This document shows, piece after piece, positions 32,690 to 44,419 of a stretch of 64,000 bases of DNA. Origin of the DNA: Bathynomus jamesi (lineage: Eukaryota > Arthropoda > Malacostraca > Isopoda > Cirolanidae); assembly GCA_023014485.1 (NCBI GenBank), contig JAJOZX010001569.1, forward strand, positions 697,001-761,000. The letters are read 5' to 3'. A program made the position numbers and the translations under genes. The first letter of the stretch is position 1; every line of letters begins with the position of its first letter. Below the pieces are notes generated by a model. That model made no database searches, was not told the DNA's origin, and worked only from the letters and a program-made list of their open reading frames with translations.

Positions 32690-33281
32690 ATATTATTTAG
32701 TCTTCATGCTCATCAAAGTCATCATTCTCCACTTCTTTGTTCAACACTTTGTACAAAAAAAAACTAGCTTAACTGCCTTATCTGTTCCTAACCCGTTTCT
32801 TATTTTGGAGTGGACTAGTCCAAACCTTGAAAAAGACCCTTTCTACACTAGTACTTGATGCACTGGCTGTTAAAAAGTCCTAAATGTCCTGCCTTGCATC
32901 ACTTGGAATTTTCCCTTTCATTGATTGCCACCAAGTGCAAGGAGTGAGACTCCTTAACAGAGGCTCCTTGAACAAGTAAAGCTTACTGAAGGGTGCAGAT
33001 CCTTCAGTTGCAAAACAATAGGATGATGATTACGAAAATCTTCAGCAGCTAATTGCATGGCCGCATCACCATCTTTGTCAGATATATTTGACCGTAAGAA
33101 GTGAGGGTCAAGCAGGTTAGCTAGCAAGTGAACATCTTAAATTAATTTTCATCCACTGTATCTGCCCTCCCATAGACTGCTTGCATGACAGGCAAGACCA
33201 CTCTACTTCCTTTGCATCCAAGAATGACTTTTTTACTAAAATACTTCCAGAGTGTGTCACTTTTCCTTCCAGTCATGATGT
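32690..33281 (-). pseudogene. decayed hAT-type transposase remnant, cut by element E1
   Basis: Minus-strand shreds include TGRKSDTLWKYFSKK near 33270 (BED-finger-like W-x-Y-F start), a GDAAMQLAAEDF-like stretch and, at the C-terminal side, FSRFGLVHSKIRN followed by TDKAVKLVF, which resembles the hAT C-terminal dimerisation region. Frames are repeatedly broken. The 5' side continues beyond the inserted E1, at 37606-37700. Confidence 0.55.
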
Positions 33282-33955
33282 AGGTGGGTCATTCTCTGTC
33301 AGATCAACCAGTGCCTAACACCCTCATCTCTCAGATTTTGCTGAAATTTGGTTTATAGGGAGTTTGTGGGCCCTGAATCCATTTCTGAAATTATAAGGTC
33401 AATCCGACCAACGGTTCAAGAGATATGACCTCGGGAAATTTGAGGTCACTTGCGAGGTCACTAACATTTGGTGACCCATAACTTGGGTAATAATGGTCAC
33501 AATTATATAAAAGTATATATATTTAGAATCAGAAAATGACAAGGAATCCAAATATGCAAGTTTTAGAACTCTAGGTTGAAAAATAAAAAAGTTACACTGT
33601 AACCAAAATTTGAGGTCACGATTTGACCTCTGGGGTATCAAATGAGAATTTTTTTTTTAAATGTAAAAAATGAAGGCATAGGCATTGGCTATTAGAATCA
33701 GCAAAAAAAAGTTTGTTTATGTTAGTTTTTCTGTAACTAACATATAAGTGAACACCATATTCATAAGTTGTGCGTCAATTCTACCTATTTTTTCACACAA
33801 GCTCATAATTTGACCTATAGAAATTAAAATTACATTTTTTTATAGATATAAAAACAAAGGCAAAAATTGTAAAATTGTATTTCACTGCTAATCACTGGCA
33901 ATAATAGTTATAATAGTGAAAGGGGAAGACCTACTTAGAGGATTCATGTGCTAGC

Positions 33956-36018
33956 CTAATACAATTTTTGAATGCTCGATGCTCTCATCAATTTCTTTTG
34001 TGGAAAAATGTATTGAATTCTGCTGCCTCCTCTTAGTGTAGGACAACTCATTACAGTTAATATATGATGTCCTGGCACTGCACATGAATCCTTGTTTGAT
34101 GGATAATAATATGCACTTGATCCTGATGACCCAGAGGGATGTAGAAAGTTCACAGTGAAATCATCAAACTCTTCACAATATTCCTCCACAATTCCATACC
34201 AAACTTGCATGTCATAAATGCAGCCAACATACTCTCCTGGTTTGACACATTTTAGGTTACCAAGCATTGCAGGTTCATTAGTAAAATGACTTTTCCTTAT
34301 TCTTTTCTTTTCTCCAATGCCACTTGAAATGGGATACACCATCAGTTCTTCCTTGTTTAGGGGAACAAATCTATGATATTTCTGAGTTCCAGGAATAGCC
34401 CTACTATCCTTGAATCGATGTTCCAACCGTTCTTCTGCATCTTTCAAATCAGCTGTAGTTACAAAGAAAAAATTTATCTTCTTGCTCAAGTTTTCTTCAC
34501 AAAACTGAAACATGTGTTCTGGTGTAAGAATTTGCCTCTCTGTAGTTCTCTGCAAACTGGCACGAGCAGTAGCTCTTTTCACTGTTCCTCCAATCCCATC
34601 ACATGCATTTTTGCCATGGGATGTAGCAAAGAAGTGCCATTCACAAGACAGACCAAAATCCTCTTCATGGTAACAGAGATTTGTGAAGTTGTATCTGTTC
34701 TTATATTGGCCAGCACATCCATCTGAGAAATAGTGCACCTTCTTCAATTGTGGGCATCTGAATTTAACATATGTCATAAGCTTCAATATGAATGAGTAAA
34801 CCATTATAGTGTTGTGTTTTAGTGATGCAGATAAGAAACAGACACTAAAATGGCTAAGTTCCTGGTCTGCAGATGATCTATAATAGATGACAAAAGGGTG
34901 AACTGTACACTGTGAATTGTCCCAGTGAAACCCTTGGGCAGCATCCTGGACAATGAAAGAATAATTCTCAGAGAAATCACCTACTATAACTACCTCGCTC
35001 TGAGGTGGTAGTGTTTCTTTCAACTGCTTGAAGTACTGTGATTGTTGCTGAGCAACAAAGTGATGACGAACCATGCGGGATATTTTCATGCTTAGGGATG
35101 ATAAGTATTCATGAAGTGGCTCCACCTTATCAACCATTGTACAACGGTCAACAGTCATCACCCATTGCTTGTAAGATATTTCATTTGGAGCTGATTTCAC
35201 ACTGTCAAGTAACTCAAGAAAATCGAGGACACCCTCTTCTCTTGGGCAATCATTGTAAAGTTGCATCATGCAAGTCTCTCTTTCTGTACTGCAGACACTG
35301 TAATCCATAAGATCCTTGTATGAAAGACCTCTTTCTCCCAATGCAGCCAGCTGCAATTTTGGATTTTGATGGTATGTGCAGACACAGACAGAATGAGTCC
35401 CACCACTACCGGCAAGCACACAATATGATGGCCGTAATTTTGCAAATGTGGAAAATCCTATTTTGGGATTCTTTTCATCATTTTTATATAGTTCAAACAT
35501 CTCTCTTAAATTCTCGAGGACCAATCGTTTTTGCACCTTCATTGCACCTTCAGCACTGATAACTTTCACGCAATCCTTTTGGCCAGGACACATACGACTA
35601 ACCTCTTCTGACTCATAGAATCTTCTAACTATATCTTTGTGTTCTTCAGATATCACTTTTCCTTTGCTCATTAGTGGAATCTTCGGAAGGATTCCATGTT
35701 CTGATTTAAGTGAACGGCTTCTTTTCACCATGTATGTTGTAGTTTGAAAGAAACTAGCTGTTTTTTCAATTGTGTATGGTGAGAGTGTCAATATTTGTAG
35801 TTTGTGATGGTGACATTTGCTCTCCAGGAATGACTGTTTCAATTCATTCATTAATTTGTCTAGATGTTTTTCAGATTTAGTTTCAGGTTTTGAAGTATCA
35901 CTTACCTCCTCGGTAATTTGAACACCATAACTGAGTTCTAGCCTCTCCTTCAGGTGTTTCTGAGCAGATGATAGCTTACCACGAGCCTTGCGCTTTTTCT
36001 GGCTTAATGACAGCCCTT
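33956..36018 (-). CDS. E1 transposase, exon 2
   Basis: Begins after a strong minus-strand acceptor (ctgttcttttcag, AG at 36020-36019) and is open to the stop at 33956. With exon 1 it gives 806 residues. By position in the joined protein: a basic region near 125-135; a block with MSKGKVISEEHK and SRMCPGQKDC near 235-270; GTHSVCVCTYHQNP near 325; then VVIVGDFSENYSFIVQDAAQ with Asp near 467, HYFSDGCAGQYKNR with Asp near 552 and CDGIGGTVKR with Asp near 593, the likely metal-binding residues of an RNase H-type fold. The C-terminus has a small SH3/Tudor-like stretch (GEYVGCIYD, then HPSG) and a P-T-x-x-G motif shared with E3. No stop or frameshift was seen. Confidence 0.85.
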
Positions 36019-36169
36019 CTGAAAAGAACAGAAAAAAGGTTTCACACACACCTGAATATTAGTAATTAAATATTAATTATAGTACCTTAAATGCTATATA
36101 ATTGGCTATATAGCAGATCAAACAGACCTTGTAGTAAAGTATAAGTTATTATATTAATTTATTACTTAC

Positions 36170-36527
36170 TTTTTTTAACTGGTGTTTGGTCCAGAAATGC
36201 TAGAACTGGTTCAACTGAAGTTGAAGGATTTTCCTTTATCAAGCAATCACTGTCATTGTCCAGATCTTGAATTGAAGAGATGTTACTCAAGCCACTGATA
36301 GTAGATGATTCATTTGAATCCTGCTCAGACTCGTTGTTTTCAGTGGTACTAAGTATAGTGGGGTTTTTCATTATCAGTGTCCAGCAGTTCACACACAACA
36401 ATGAGTCTTTTTTCACTCTTCCAGCACATTTTTCAACAAGTACATCAGTCACTTTTCTAAGATTGATTGTTATGCGTTTCTTGTGTTTTTGAATAGGGTC
36501 CTGGCAGTATTTCAAGTGCCGAACCAT
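36170..36527 (-). CDS. E1 transposase, exon 1 with zinc-binding motif
   Basis: Start ATG at 36527 is chosen because E2 conserves the same MVR start and because a splice-site-like AG lies just upstream. The N-terminus has YCQDPIQKHKK and then LLCVNCW about 35 residues later; E2 has RYCDDPLQKHKK and LCSNCRK, so a C..H..C-x2-C zinc site seems conserved. A serine/acidic linker follows, ending TPVKK at donor GTAAGT (36169-36164). Exit phase 1 joins exon 2 to give an unbroken frame. Intron length is 151 bp. Confidence 0.8.
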
Positions 36528-36870
36528 TGTATTTTGATCTGTAAAGATATAGGATTTACAATTAGGTAATATATATTTTTTAGAAAATATATAGCTATAC
36601 ACACTTAATATTTTAGGCCTTGATAGTCTCTGAGGCTCATTAAAACACCATACCCACCAGCCACCCACAGTGCTGGCTGGAACTGTACTAACCTGTAGAC
36701 AAGGAATTTTGCAACTATCTGTGTTGATTCTGCACTTAGACAAGTAGCAACATGTTTCAACAGGTTTGTTTAGGCTACATGTGAGCTTAGTCTTCCCTTT
36801 CACTATTATAACTATTATTGCCAGTGTAGATTAGCAGTGAAATACAATTTTTATTAAATTCTTGGAGCTT

Positions 36871-37250
36871 GAGGTCAAATTGATAGCTAAGATATAAAAA
36901 TTCCTTGAAATGACAAGCAATTTATAAATATGGTGTTCACTTATAAGTTAGTTACATGAAAAGTACCAACATAAACAAACTTTTTATGATTGTTTCTATT
37001 AGTCAAGAACTCTGACTTTGTTTTTTATATCTATAAAAAATGTAATTTTAATTTCTATAGGTCAAATTATGAGCTTAAGTGTGAAAAAATAGGTAGAATT
37101 GACGCACAACTTATGAATATGGTGTTCACTTATATGTTAGTTACATGAAAAATACTAACATAAACAAACTTTTTTTTGCTGATTCTAATAGCCAATGCCT
37201 ATGCCTTCATTTTTTACATTTAAAAAAAAAATTCTCATTTGATACCCCAG
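36871..37250. repeat. 189-bp tandem duplication in the right arm of E1
   Basis: The tract tggtgttcacttataagtta at 36931 recurs at 37120 as tggtgttcacttatatgtta, with matching flanks (aggtcaaatt upstream, acataaacaaac downstream). The left arm has a single copy. Confidence 0.85.
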
Positions 37251-37609
37251 AGGTCAAATCGTGACCTCAAATTTTGGTTACAGTGTAACTTTTTATTTTT
37301 CAACCTAGAGTTCTAAAACTTGCATATTGGATTCCTTGTCGTTTTCTGATTCTAAATATATATACTTTTATATAATTATGACAATTATTACCCAAGTTAT
37401 GGCTCGCCAAATGTTAGTAACCTCGCGAGTGACCTCAAATTGCCCGAGGTCATATCTCTTGAACCGTTCGTCGGATTGACCTTATAATTTCAGAAATGGA
37501 TTCAGGGCTCACAAACTCCCTATAAACCAAATTTCAGCAAAATATGAGAGATGAGGGTGTTAATTTCAATTTTTTTTGGTTGATCTGACAGAGAATGACC
37601 CAGGTATAA

Positions 37610-38200
37610 CTTTGTAGCTTCCTTGACACAATCACACCCTTCCACACTGGAAGCAGGAAGTGGACTGAGCTACAACCAGCTATGATACAGCATAGGCTAG
37701 CTGCTGGCCTGCTTGTTTGCAACCCATTCAGTACAAGATAGGTATGCATTTGACATTTGTTTGTTCTAGAGTGGTTAGGAATAGGATGGTGCACTGGTAA
37801 ACCTGCCAGGCTGCCACTGATTGATCCTACTATGATAATCAATGCATGTAATATTCTAGTGTAACTGATACTCTAATAGTGGTTGGGACATAGTTTCATT
37901 GTCAAGATTTCCAATGAAAAATAGTAAAACACCTTAGCTGAAAGTAGACATCTTTTTTTATGATGTTGATTGTTGACAGTGTGAAAGACAATTAAAAAAT
38001 AAGCACAATATTAGGTTTCATGTACGAAATTGATGTATGAAATTATCATCATTGATTTACATTCATACTAAACATTAAAATATCATTAAAACTAAGAATA
38101 AAAAGCAAATAGCTAAATATAAAAAAAAACTTTTTTTCCTATCAGAAAATTAAAAAACTGTGGTTTAAACCATTCTACTCTGATATATTATATATATATA
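37610..38200. other. spacer with remains of the hAT interrupted by E1
   Basis: The first 100 bp continue the broken hAT-type sequence on the minus strand. The rest is AT rich without recognised features and ends in a TA tract that was the target of the mariner element at 38207. Confidence 0.4.
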
Positions 38201-38206
38201 TATATA

Positions 38207-39109
38207 CAGGGCGTCCCAAAAAAATGTATACACACTTTAACAGCTGATAGCTCAATTGATGTTTCTTTCTTTCCAAGTTAAACCCATTAGAATTAATAAT
38301 GGCAGTCAGACTAAGCTTTGAACAAAGGAAATTCATTCTAAAATGCTACTGGAAGTGTGAAAACGCAGTTGAAGTGCAAAGACAGTTTAGGAGGGAGTTT
38401 CAAACAGATCCACCAACGCGACTTACCATCACTCGAATTAGAGATAAGTTTGAAGCCGATGGAACTGTTCAGAATGTCCACAAGAAGCGTTCCGGAAGAC
38501 CACGGACATCGACAAGCCCCACAAAGCAAGAAAGAGTACTGGAAACGTATCACCAAAGTCCAAGAAAATCTGTGCAGCAAGCGAGTCGTAAGGTAGGAAT
38601 TTCAGAATCGTCTGTCCAACGCATTTTGAAGCGCTGTCAATGGAAAAGTTACATTCCAAGATTAGTCCATGCTATTAATGAAGATGATCCGGACCGAAGA
38701 GTGGAGTATTGCGAGTGGTACTTGGCACGATGTGGATGTGGATTGGACGAAGGGGTTTCGTAGAATACCCTCCGCGTTCACCAGACCTCACCACGACTTT
38801 TTTTTTATGGGGATACTTAAAAGACAAAGTCTACGCTATAAAACCTGCAACAGTCGCTGAATTGAGAGCAGCCATTGAATGAGAATGCACACAAATACCA
38901 AACGAAATGTTTTGTGATGTTTGCGATTCCATTGCTTCGCGTTATCAGCAGTGCCTGGACCAGAACAGACGTCAGTTTGAAAACAGGCATTGACAAAACA
39001 ATTAAATAATGTCTGTAGATTCTATTACATTTTGAAAATGAAATGTATTTTAATAAACACTGCCTTTATAATTATTTAAAGTGTGTATACATTTTTTTGG
39101 GATGCCCTG
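38207..39109 (+). mobile_element. mariner-superfamily element, internally deleted
   Basis: Terminal inverted repeats of 34 bp: CAGGGCGTCCCAAAAAAATG and onwards at the left, CAGGGCATCCCAAAAAAATG inverted at the right, one mismatch. TA-rich microsatellites on both sides hide the TA duplication. Length 903 bp instead of about 1.3 kb. Confidence 0.92.
38299..38993 (+). pseudogene. mariner transposase with catalytic core deleted
   Basis: The N-terminal 150 codons are open, with a helix-turn-helix, [11 protein letters not shown] and a second helix-turn-helix ending ...[12 protein letters not shown]. Then a deletion joins [10 protein letters not shown] to the C-terminal part, which continues in another frame as PPRSPDLTTTFFLWGYLKDK and VYAIKPATVAELRAAIE. 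The first two catalytic Asp blocks are missing, so it cannot be active, but the DNA-binding part is intact. Confidence 0.85.
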
Positions 39110-39118
39110 TGTGTGTGT

Positions 39119-39119
39119 G

Positions 39120-39182
<63 letters not shown>
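39119..39182. repeat. (TA)n microsatellite
   Basis: About 30 TA units next to the right end of the mariner element. Confidence 0.95.
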
Positions 39183-39187
<5 letters not shown>

Positions 39188-39609
39188 ACTACCAGTTTTA
39201 TTACCTTTAGTCCTTAACCCTTAGACTGCGGCAAAAGATTTATCAGACAATCATTGTATGTAGAAGAAACACTGATAAATGAAAGTTTAGAAAACCTTAT
39301 TCTGTTCTTATACAATGGAAGGTATGCATGCAAAGAAGTGGAGAGTGAAAAAACAATCATTTATGCGTGGGTGAACGTGGGGAGAGCTACTGTGCTGTAT
39401 GATACAATTTCTGGCACCAAGGCTTGGCATGAATTTTTTAAATACTGTACAAGCCATTTAATTTTGGGCTCTATAGAGGACCATTGCAGTCACTGACATG
39501 GACCTCTATAGAGGATAGTCACAGTGTAAGAGTTAAAAAAAATAAGTAAATCTAATTCTGTAGTGTGTGAAATTAGTTTAGAAGGCACAAGTTGGTTTAC
39601 TCACTTTAT

Positions 39610-42600
39610 GGGGCATTCCAGGAGAGATCACCCAATCCATGTCACCACTCCAACTCGGATTTTGATGAAAATTGACATATGGGGTTCTTCCGGGTGCTGA
39701 TTTCACTGGTCAAAATAAAAAAGTTCTATGACCCATAGTTTTTGAGATATGGGCCCCCACTTTACCACCTAACTTTAATGGGCAATAACTCCCAAACATC
39801 TTACTGTAGACCTATAAAACTATACATTTTCAGAATCAACATGAAGAGATCTATTAAATGATACCACATTCAAGTGTGTAGAACAATAATGAAAATTTTC
39901 CCCCCCATTTTTTTTTTTTATTTTTGACCCCCACCCCCCTAGGCAGTGAAATCCAAAAAAAATTTTCATTTATTAAACTTCCATTAATTGTTAAAAGATA
40001 CAAACAATAAAAAATGTGGGTATCAAGTTGCAAGATATTTTAAAAATTATTGAAAAAATATGTACATTGTGAAATTTTGACATTTTTACACCTGCAGACT
40101 AAAATAGAGAACTACAAATGATATATTCACATGGATGAAAATAAACAGCAAAAATACAAATTGAACACAATATTACATCAAGTTGATTCATAATTACAGA
40201 GTTTTTTCAACTCATTTTCTGGGAAAACATATTGAATGCATTGTTCCTGGCTTTAAAGTTGGTGTGCTTAATAAACCTAAAATTTTATCTCTTGATATGT
40301 GGCATGTATCTCTAATTTGTGGAAAGTAATAGTAAACATATATCCTGATGGGTGCAAAAAGCTAACCTCAAAGTCATCAAATTCCTCATTATAGGAATGT
40401 ACAAATCCCAACCATTTCTGATCATTGTAAGTACAAACTATGTACTCTCCTATTTTCAGATTAACTTCAACATTATCTTCACCCAGAAAAGCTTTGCTTA
40501 TAATCCTCACCTCACCAACTTCATCAGAAGACGATTCAAATGTTTTTATGTTATTTGCATTAATAGGTACAAATCTGTGGAATTTTTGTATTCCTGTTAG
40601 CCACATACTTTTTTCATATCAGTCACTTAAAAATTTTTCCATAGCTTCAATTTCTTCAGAATTTATTAAAAAAAAATTTATGTTGTCACTTATATTGTTT
40701 GAACAAAATTCAAACATGTCTTCTGGTGTTAATATTTGATTTGCGAATTTTCTCTGCATACTCGCTCTGGCTACAGATCTTTTCACTGTACCCCCAATCC
40801 CATCACAAGTGCTCTTACCATGGTTTGAAGCAAAGAAATGCCACTCACATTCCAGCCCAAATTCATCTTCATGTTTACAAATGTTAACAAAGTTGAAATG
40901 ATTTTTATATTGTCCTGCACATCCATCAGTAAAATAATGTAATTTTTTGATATGAAGGTGGGATTTTCTAATAATAGGTATGAGTGCATTTAAAAAAGTT
41001 TAAACCATTGTAGTGTTATGTTTTGTATTTGGAGATAAAAAACAATAACTTGAATGTTTTGTTTCATTACTTTCTGGTTCCTTATAATATAACACAAAGG
41101 GATGCACTGTGCATTGGGTATTTTCCCAATGAAAACCTTGGGCTGCATCCTGTACTACAAATGAGTAGTTTTCTCGAAAGTCACCAACAACTACAGCTGT
41201 ATGGCTATTTAAATTATTCTTCAAGTTTTTTAGAAATGCACTCTGATTCTTTGCTATAAAGTGATGACGTGTCAATTTGACAATTTTTGTGCTTAATGAA
41301 TTTATAAAATCATCTACAGATTCTGTTTTTTCAACCATATTGCATCGATCTGTAGTAACCCATTGTTTATATTTTATTTCCTCACATTCAGGATCATTAA
41401 CACTTTGAAAAGTGAGCAAAAAATTCTTAATACCTTGTTCTTTTGGACAGAGATTACATATTTGCATCATGCAATTCCTGTTGTTGACATCACACACTGC
41501 TTTCTCCATAAGAGTTGTGTATTCCAACCCTTTGACACCCAAAGCTGAGAATTGTATTTTGGCATTCTGGTGGTATGTACACACACACACAGAATGGGTA
41601 CCAGCAGCTCCAGCTAAAACACAATGTCTGGGGCAAAGGCTGGCAAAACTAGAGAAGCCAATTTGGGGACTATCTGGATTATTTTTATAGAGACTAAAAG
41701 CTTCTTTCAGATTCATTAACACCAGTCTTTTCTGCACAGATTCTTTATACCCACTTTCATTTCTGATACTCAGGCAGTCTTTTGTACCTGGGCACAAATG
41801 ACTAATTTCATCTGATTCGAAAAATTTCTGAACAGAATCTTTAGTACCTTTAGTTATTACTTTTCCTTTTGACATGGGTTCAATTTCAGGAATAATTCCA
41901 AGTCTTTGTTTTATATTTTCTTTTTCTTAACTAAATATTCAGTTGTCTGAAATAGATTTATAGTTTTTGATATGGTAAATGGAGATAATGTCAATATTTT
42001 GAGTTTCCTCTCATAACTGTCAGTAGAATGGAAAGCTTCAACCAGTTCATTCATGAGATGAATCATTGACCTGAAACAAATTCATGAATGTATAATAGCT
42101 ATAAACAAAACATTACATGTGCATATTAAATTTTTTGGATTATAATATTGATTTCAAGTGTAACAAAATGAGCATTCTTTGAGACAGAGTCAAATTAAAC
42201 CAAAAATTATTTTGTGACCAAATGAATTCCAAATGATTTAATGGGCCCATTGATCTCCAATCTTTAGGGAGTTGTGCTTCTAGTTTCTACTATCAAAGGT
42301 GAATACCTACATTTTGTTTTTATGCTTCAGTTTTAGTTTAGGTATATTCCTACTTAATAATAGCATATCATTTTAAAATTCATAACTTTGAGTTTCATGA
42401 TCCAACTTTGTAGCTTTTGATGGGCTTGGGATCTCAATTTCTAAACTTGTTTCTAGCTTTCATTTTAAAGAACGACATGCTTTTTCTATTGTTTGAATAG
42501 CTTTTGCTTCTTTTCTTGAGAAACCCAAACCATCTGAAATTTTTGAATTAATAAATATTTGACTCCATTTGATATATATGGACAATAATAATTAATATGT

Positions 42601-43750
42601 CAACATATTAATTTCATAAGTTTATTAAATTTAATATGTCAACATATTAATTTCATTAAGTTTTTCAGCAACTGCTGAAAAACTGTCTTGGAAGTAAATG
42701 CATTATAAATAAATAATATAAAAAAACAAAATTATAAATATAAAAAGTACCTATCATTAAATACTTATGCTTCTTCACTGGAGTCACAGCAAGACTTTCT
42801 AGAACTTGAGAAACCTCTTCTTTGGCATTACTTGATATACTTGGATCATATTCATTGCTTTCTGAAATAACATTCTCAGAAGACTGATTGTGATCAGACT
42901 CTTCACTTTGTGATGTTGATAGCAACTCTGGTCTCTGGATCAATAATTTTCTACAGTTGCTACATAGTACAGTATTCCTTTGTAGTTTCCATTTATATCA
43001 ATCATAAAGTGATTGGCTGATGGTTCTTATATCCTTGTGTATCTTTTTCTTATGTTTTTGTAAAGGATCATCACAGTATCTAACCATTTTTCATTACTAA
43101 AAATACACAATTGTAAATCTCAAAATAAGCACAGCTGTAATAAAAATAAGCATAATTAACAAACATTTGAGAGAGACTGCGTGAATATGAGTTATACATA
43201 GGATGTAAATATATCATTTGTAGTTCTCTATTTTAGTCTGCGTAAAAATGTCAAAATTTCAATGTACAAATGTCAATGTACATACATTTTTTCAATAATT
43301 TTTAAAATATCTTGCAACTTGATACCCATTTTTTATTGTTTGTATCTTTTAACAATTAATGGAAGTTTAATAAATGAAATTTTTTTTTTTATTTCACTGT
43401 CTGGGGGTGGGGGAAATAAAAATAAAAAGGGGGGGAAATTTTCATTATTATTCTACACATTTGAATATGGTATCATTTAATAGATCTCTTCATGCTGATT
43501 CTAAAAATGTATAGTTTTATAGGTCTACAACAAGATGTTTGGGAGTTATTGCCCATTAAAGTTAGGTGGTAAAGTGGGGCCCCCAAGATTTTGGGGGCCC
43601 ATATCTCAAAAACTATGGGTCGTAGAACTTTTTTATTTGAACCAATGAAATCAGCACCTGGAAGAACCCCATATCTCAATTTTCATTAAAGTCCAGGTTG
43701 GAGTGGTGACAAATTTTTTAATTTTTGGGTGATTTGTCCTGGAATGCCCC
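39610..43750 (-). mobile_element. E2: long-TIR DNA transposon related to E1, decayed
   Basis: Tips GGGGCATTCCAGGAGAGATC (left) and GGGGCATTCCAGGACAAATC (right, inverted). Arms of about 520-545 bp reach 40130 and begin again at 43205 (cagactaaaatagagaact and inverse). Flanks TTAT at 39606-39609 and 43751-43754 are a 4-bp duplication. The interior holds a minus-strand transposase pseudogene of the E1 type. Arm sequences share no long match with E1 except the tip and the GAGATAT motif. Confidence 0.88.
40277..43087 (-). pseudogene. E2 transposase pseudogene
   Basis: The N-terminal exon (43087 to about 42745) keeps the YC-DP-KHKK and LCSNC motifs but has an in-frame stop between them. The main part 41875-41000 carries MSKGKVITKGTK, GTHSVCVCTYHQN and VVVGDFRENYSFVVQDAAQG, then an in-frame TAA near 40999 where E1 has Tyr. 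It continues through HYFTDGCAGQYKN and CDGIGGTVKR and meets another stop near 40620, after which the C-terminal domain (GEYIVCTYND, HPSG) follows. A frameshift lies near 41920. Long stretches remain alignable to E1 without gaps. Confidence 0.85.
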
Positions 43751-43754
43751 TTAT

Positions 43755-44415
43755 GTCTAATTTCAAGCCTGAAATTAGGCCTAAAGGTTCTTCATTTCAA
43801 GGAGTTGGCAATTACAAGAAATATAAAAAGCATTTTATGCAATAAAATAAAAGAACTAACCTTGTGAAAAATGATGTAATATACTGTTGGAAGTTATTCC
43901 ATCGCTCCTGCATCTCATCTTGCATTATGTGTAATTGTAAGCGATTTAAAGCATCCATTCCTCTTTTCTAATATACAGATGGGTTCATACTTAAAGTAAT
44001 GAATAAATACTAAAATAAATAAATTGGGCCTAGAAAAAAAAAAAAAAAAAAAAATTAAAAGTAAAAATTTTCTCTTATCTAAACAGCAAGGCTCATTGTA
44101 ATTATGACCAAAAATATTATTGTACTAGAATGTTTTGGCTTAGATAAATTAAAAAGTTGAGAAGTTTGGCAGAAATATACCAGATTTGCTGCATCATTTT
44201 TTAAGCTAAAACATTAGTTCCAGATCTGGTGGAGTCACTTTTTATATAAATAGTAAATTATTAGATGGGGAATGGGGAAATTTTCCTTTTTTTTTTCCCT
44301 ATATGATTTGGAGTCACTTCACTCCTGTTTTTAGAATCTGAACCTTTTACATTATATTTGGACAACATGAAGCCACTTGGGCCTATCAAGATTATCCAAC
44401 TCAGAGAGGGTAAGT
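43755..44415. other. spacer without recognised features
   Basis: AT-rich sequence with a poly-A run near 44033-44053. No supportable ORF. Confidence 0.4.
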
Positions 44416-44419
44416 GATC

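Larger units (their letters stand above)
33286..37601 (-). mobile_element. E1: long-TIR DNA transposon with apparently intact transposase (Sola-like, provisional)
   Basis: Left tip GGGTCATTCTCTGTCAGATC is exactly inverted at 37601. The arms of about 640 bp (left) and 800 bp (right, with a 189-bp internal duplication) stay similar up to a shared tract cactattataactattattg next to the gene. The flanks AGGT at 33282-33285 and 37602-37605 are a 4-bp target duplication. One spliced minus-strand transposase gene fills the interior. Four-bp duplications and long arms recall Sola elements; the class needs a profile search. Confidence 0.88.
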
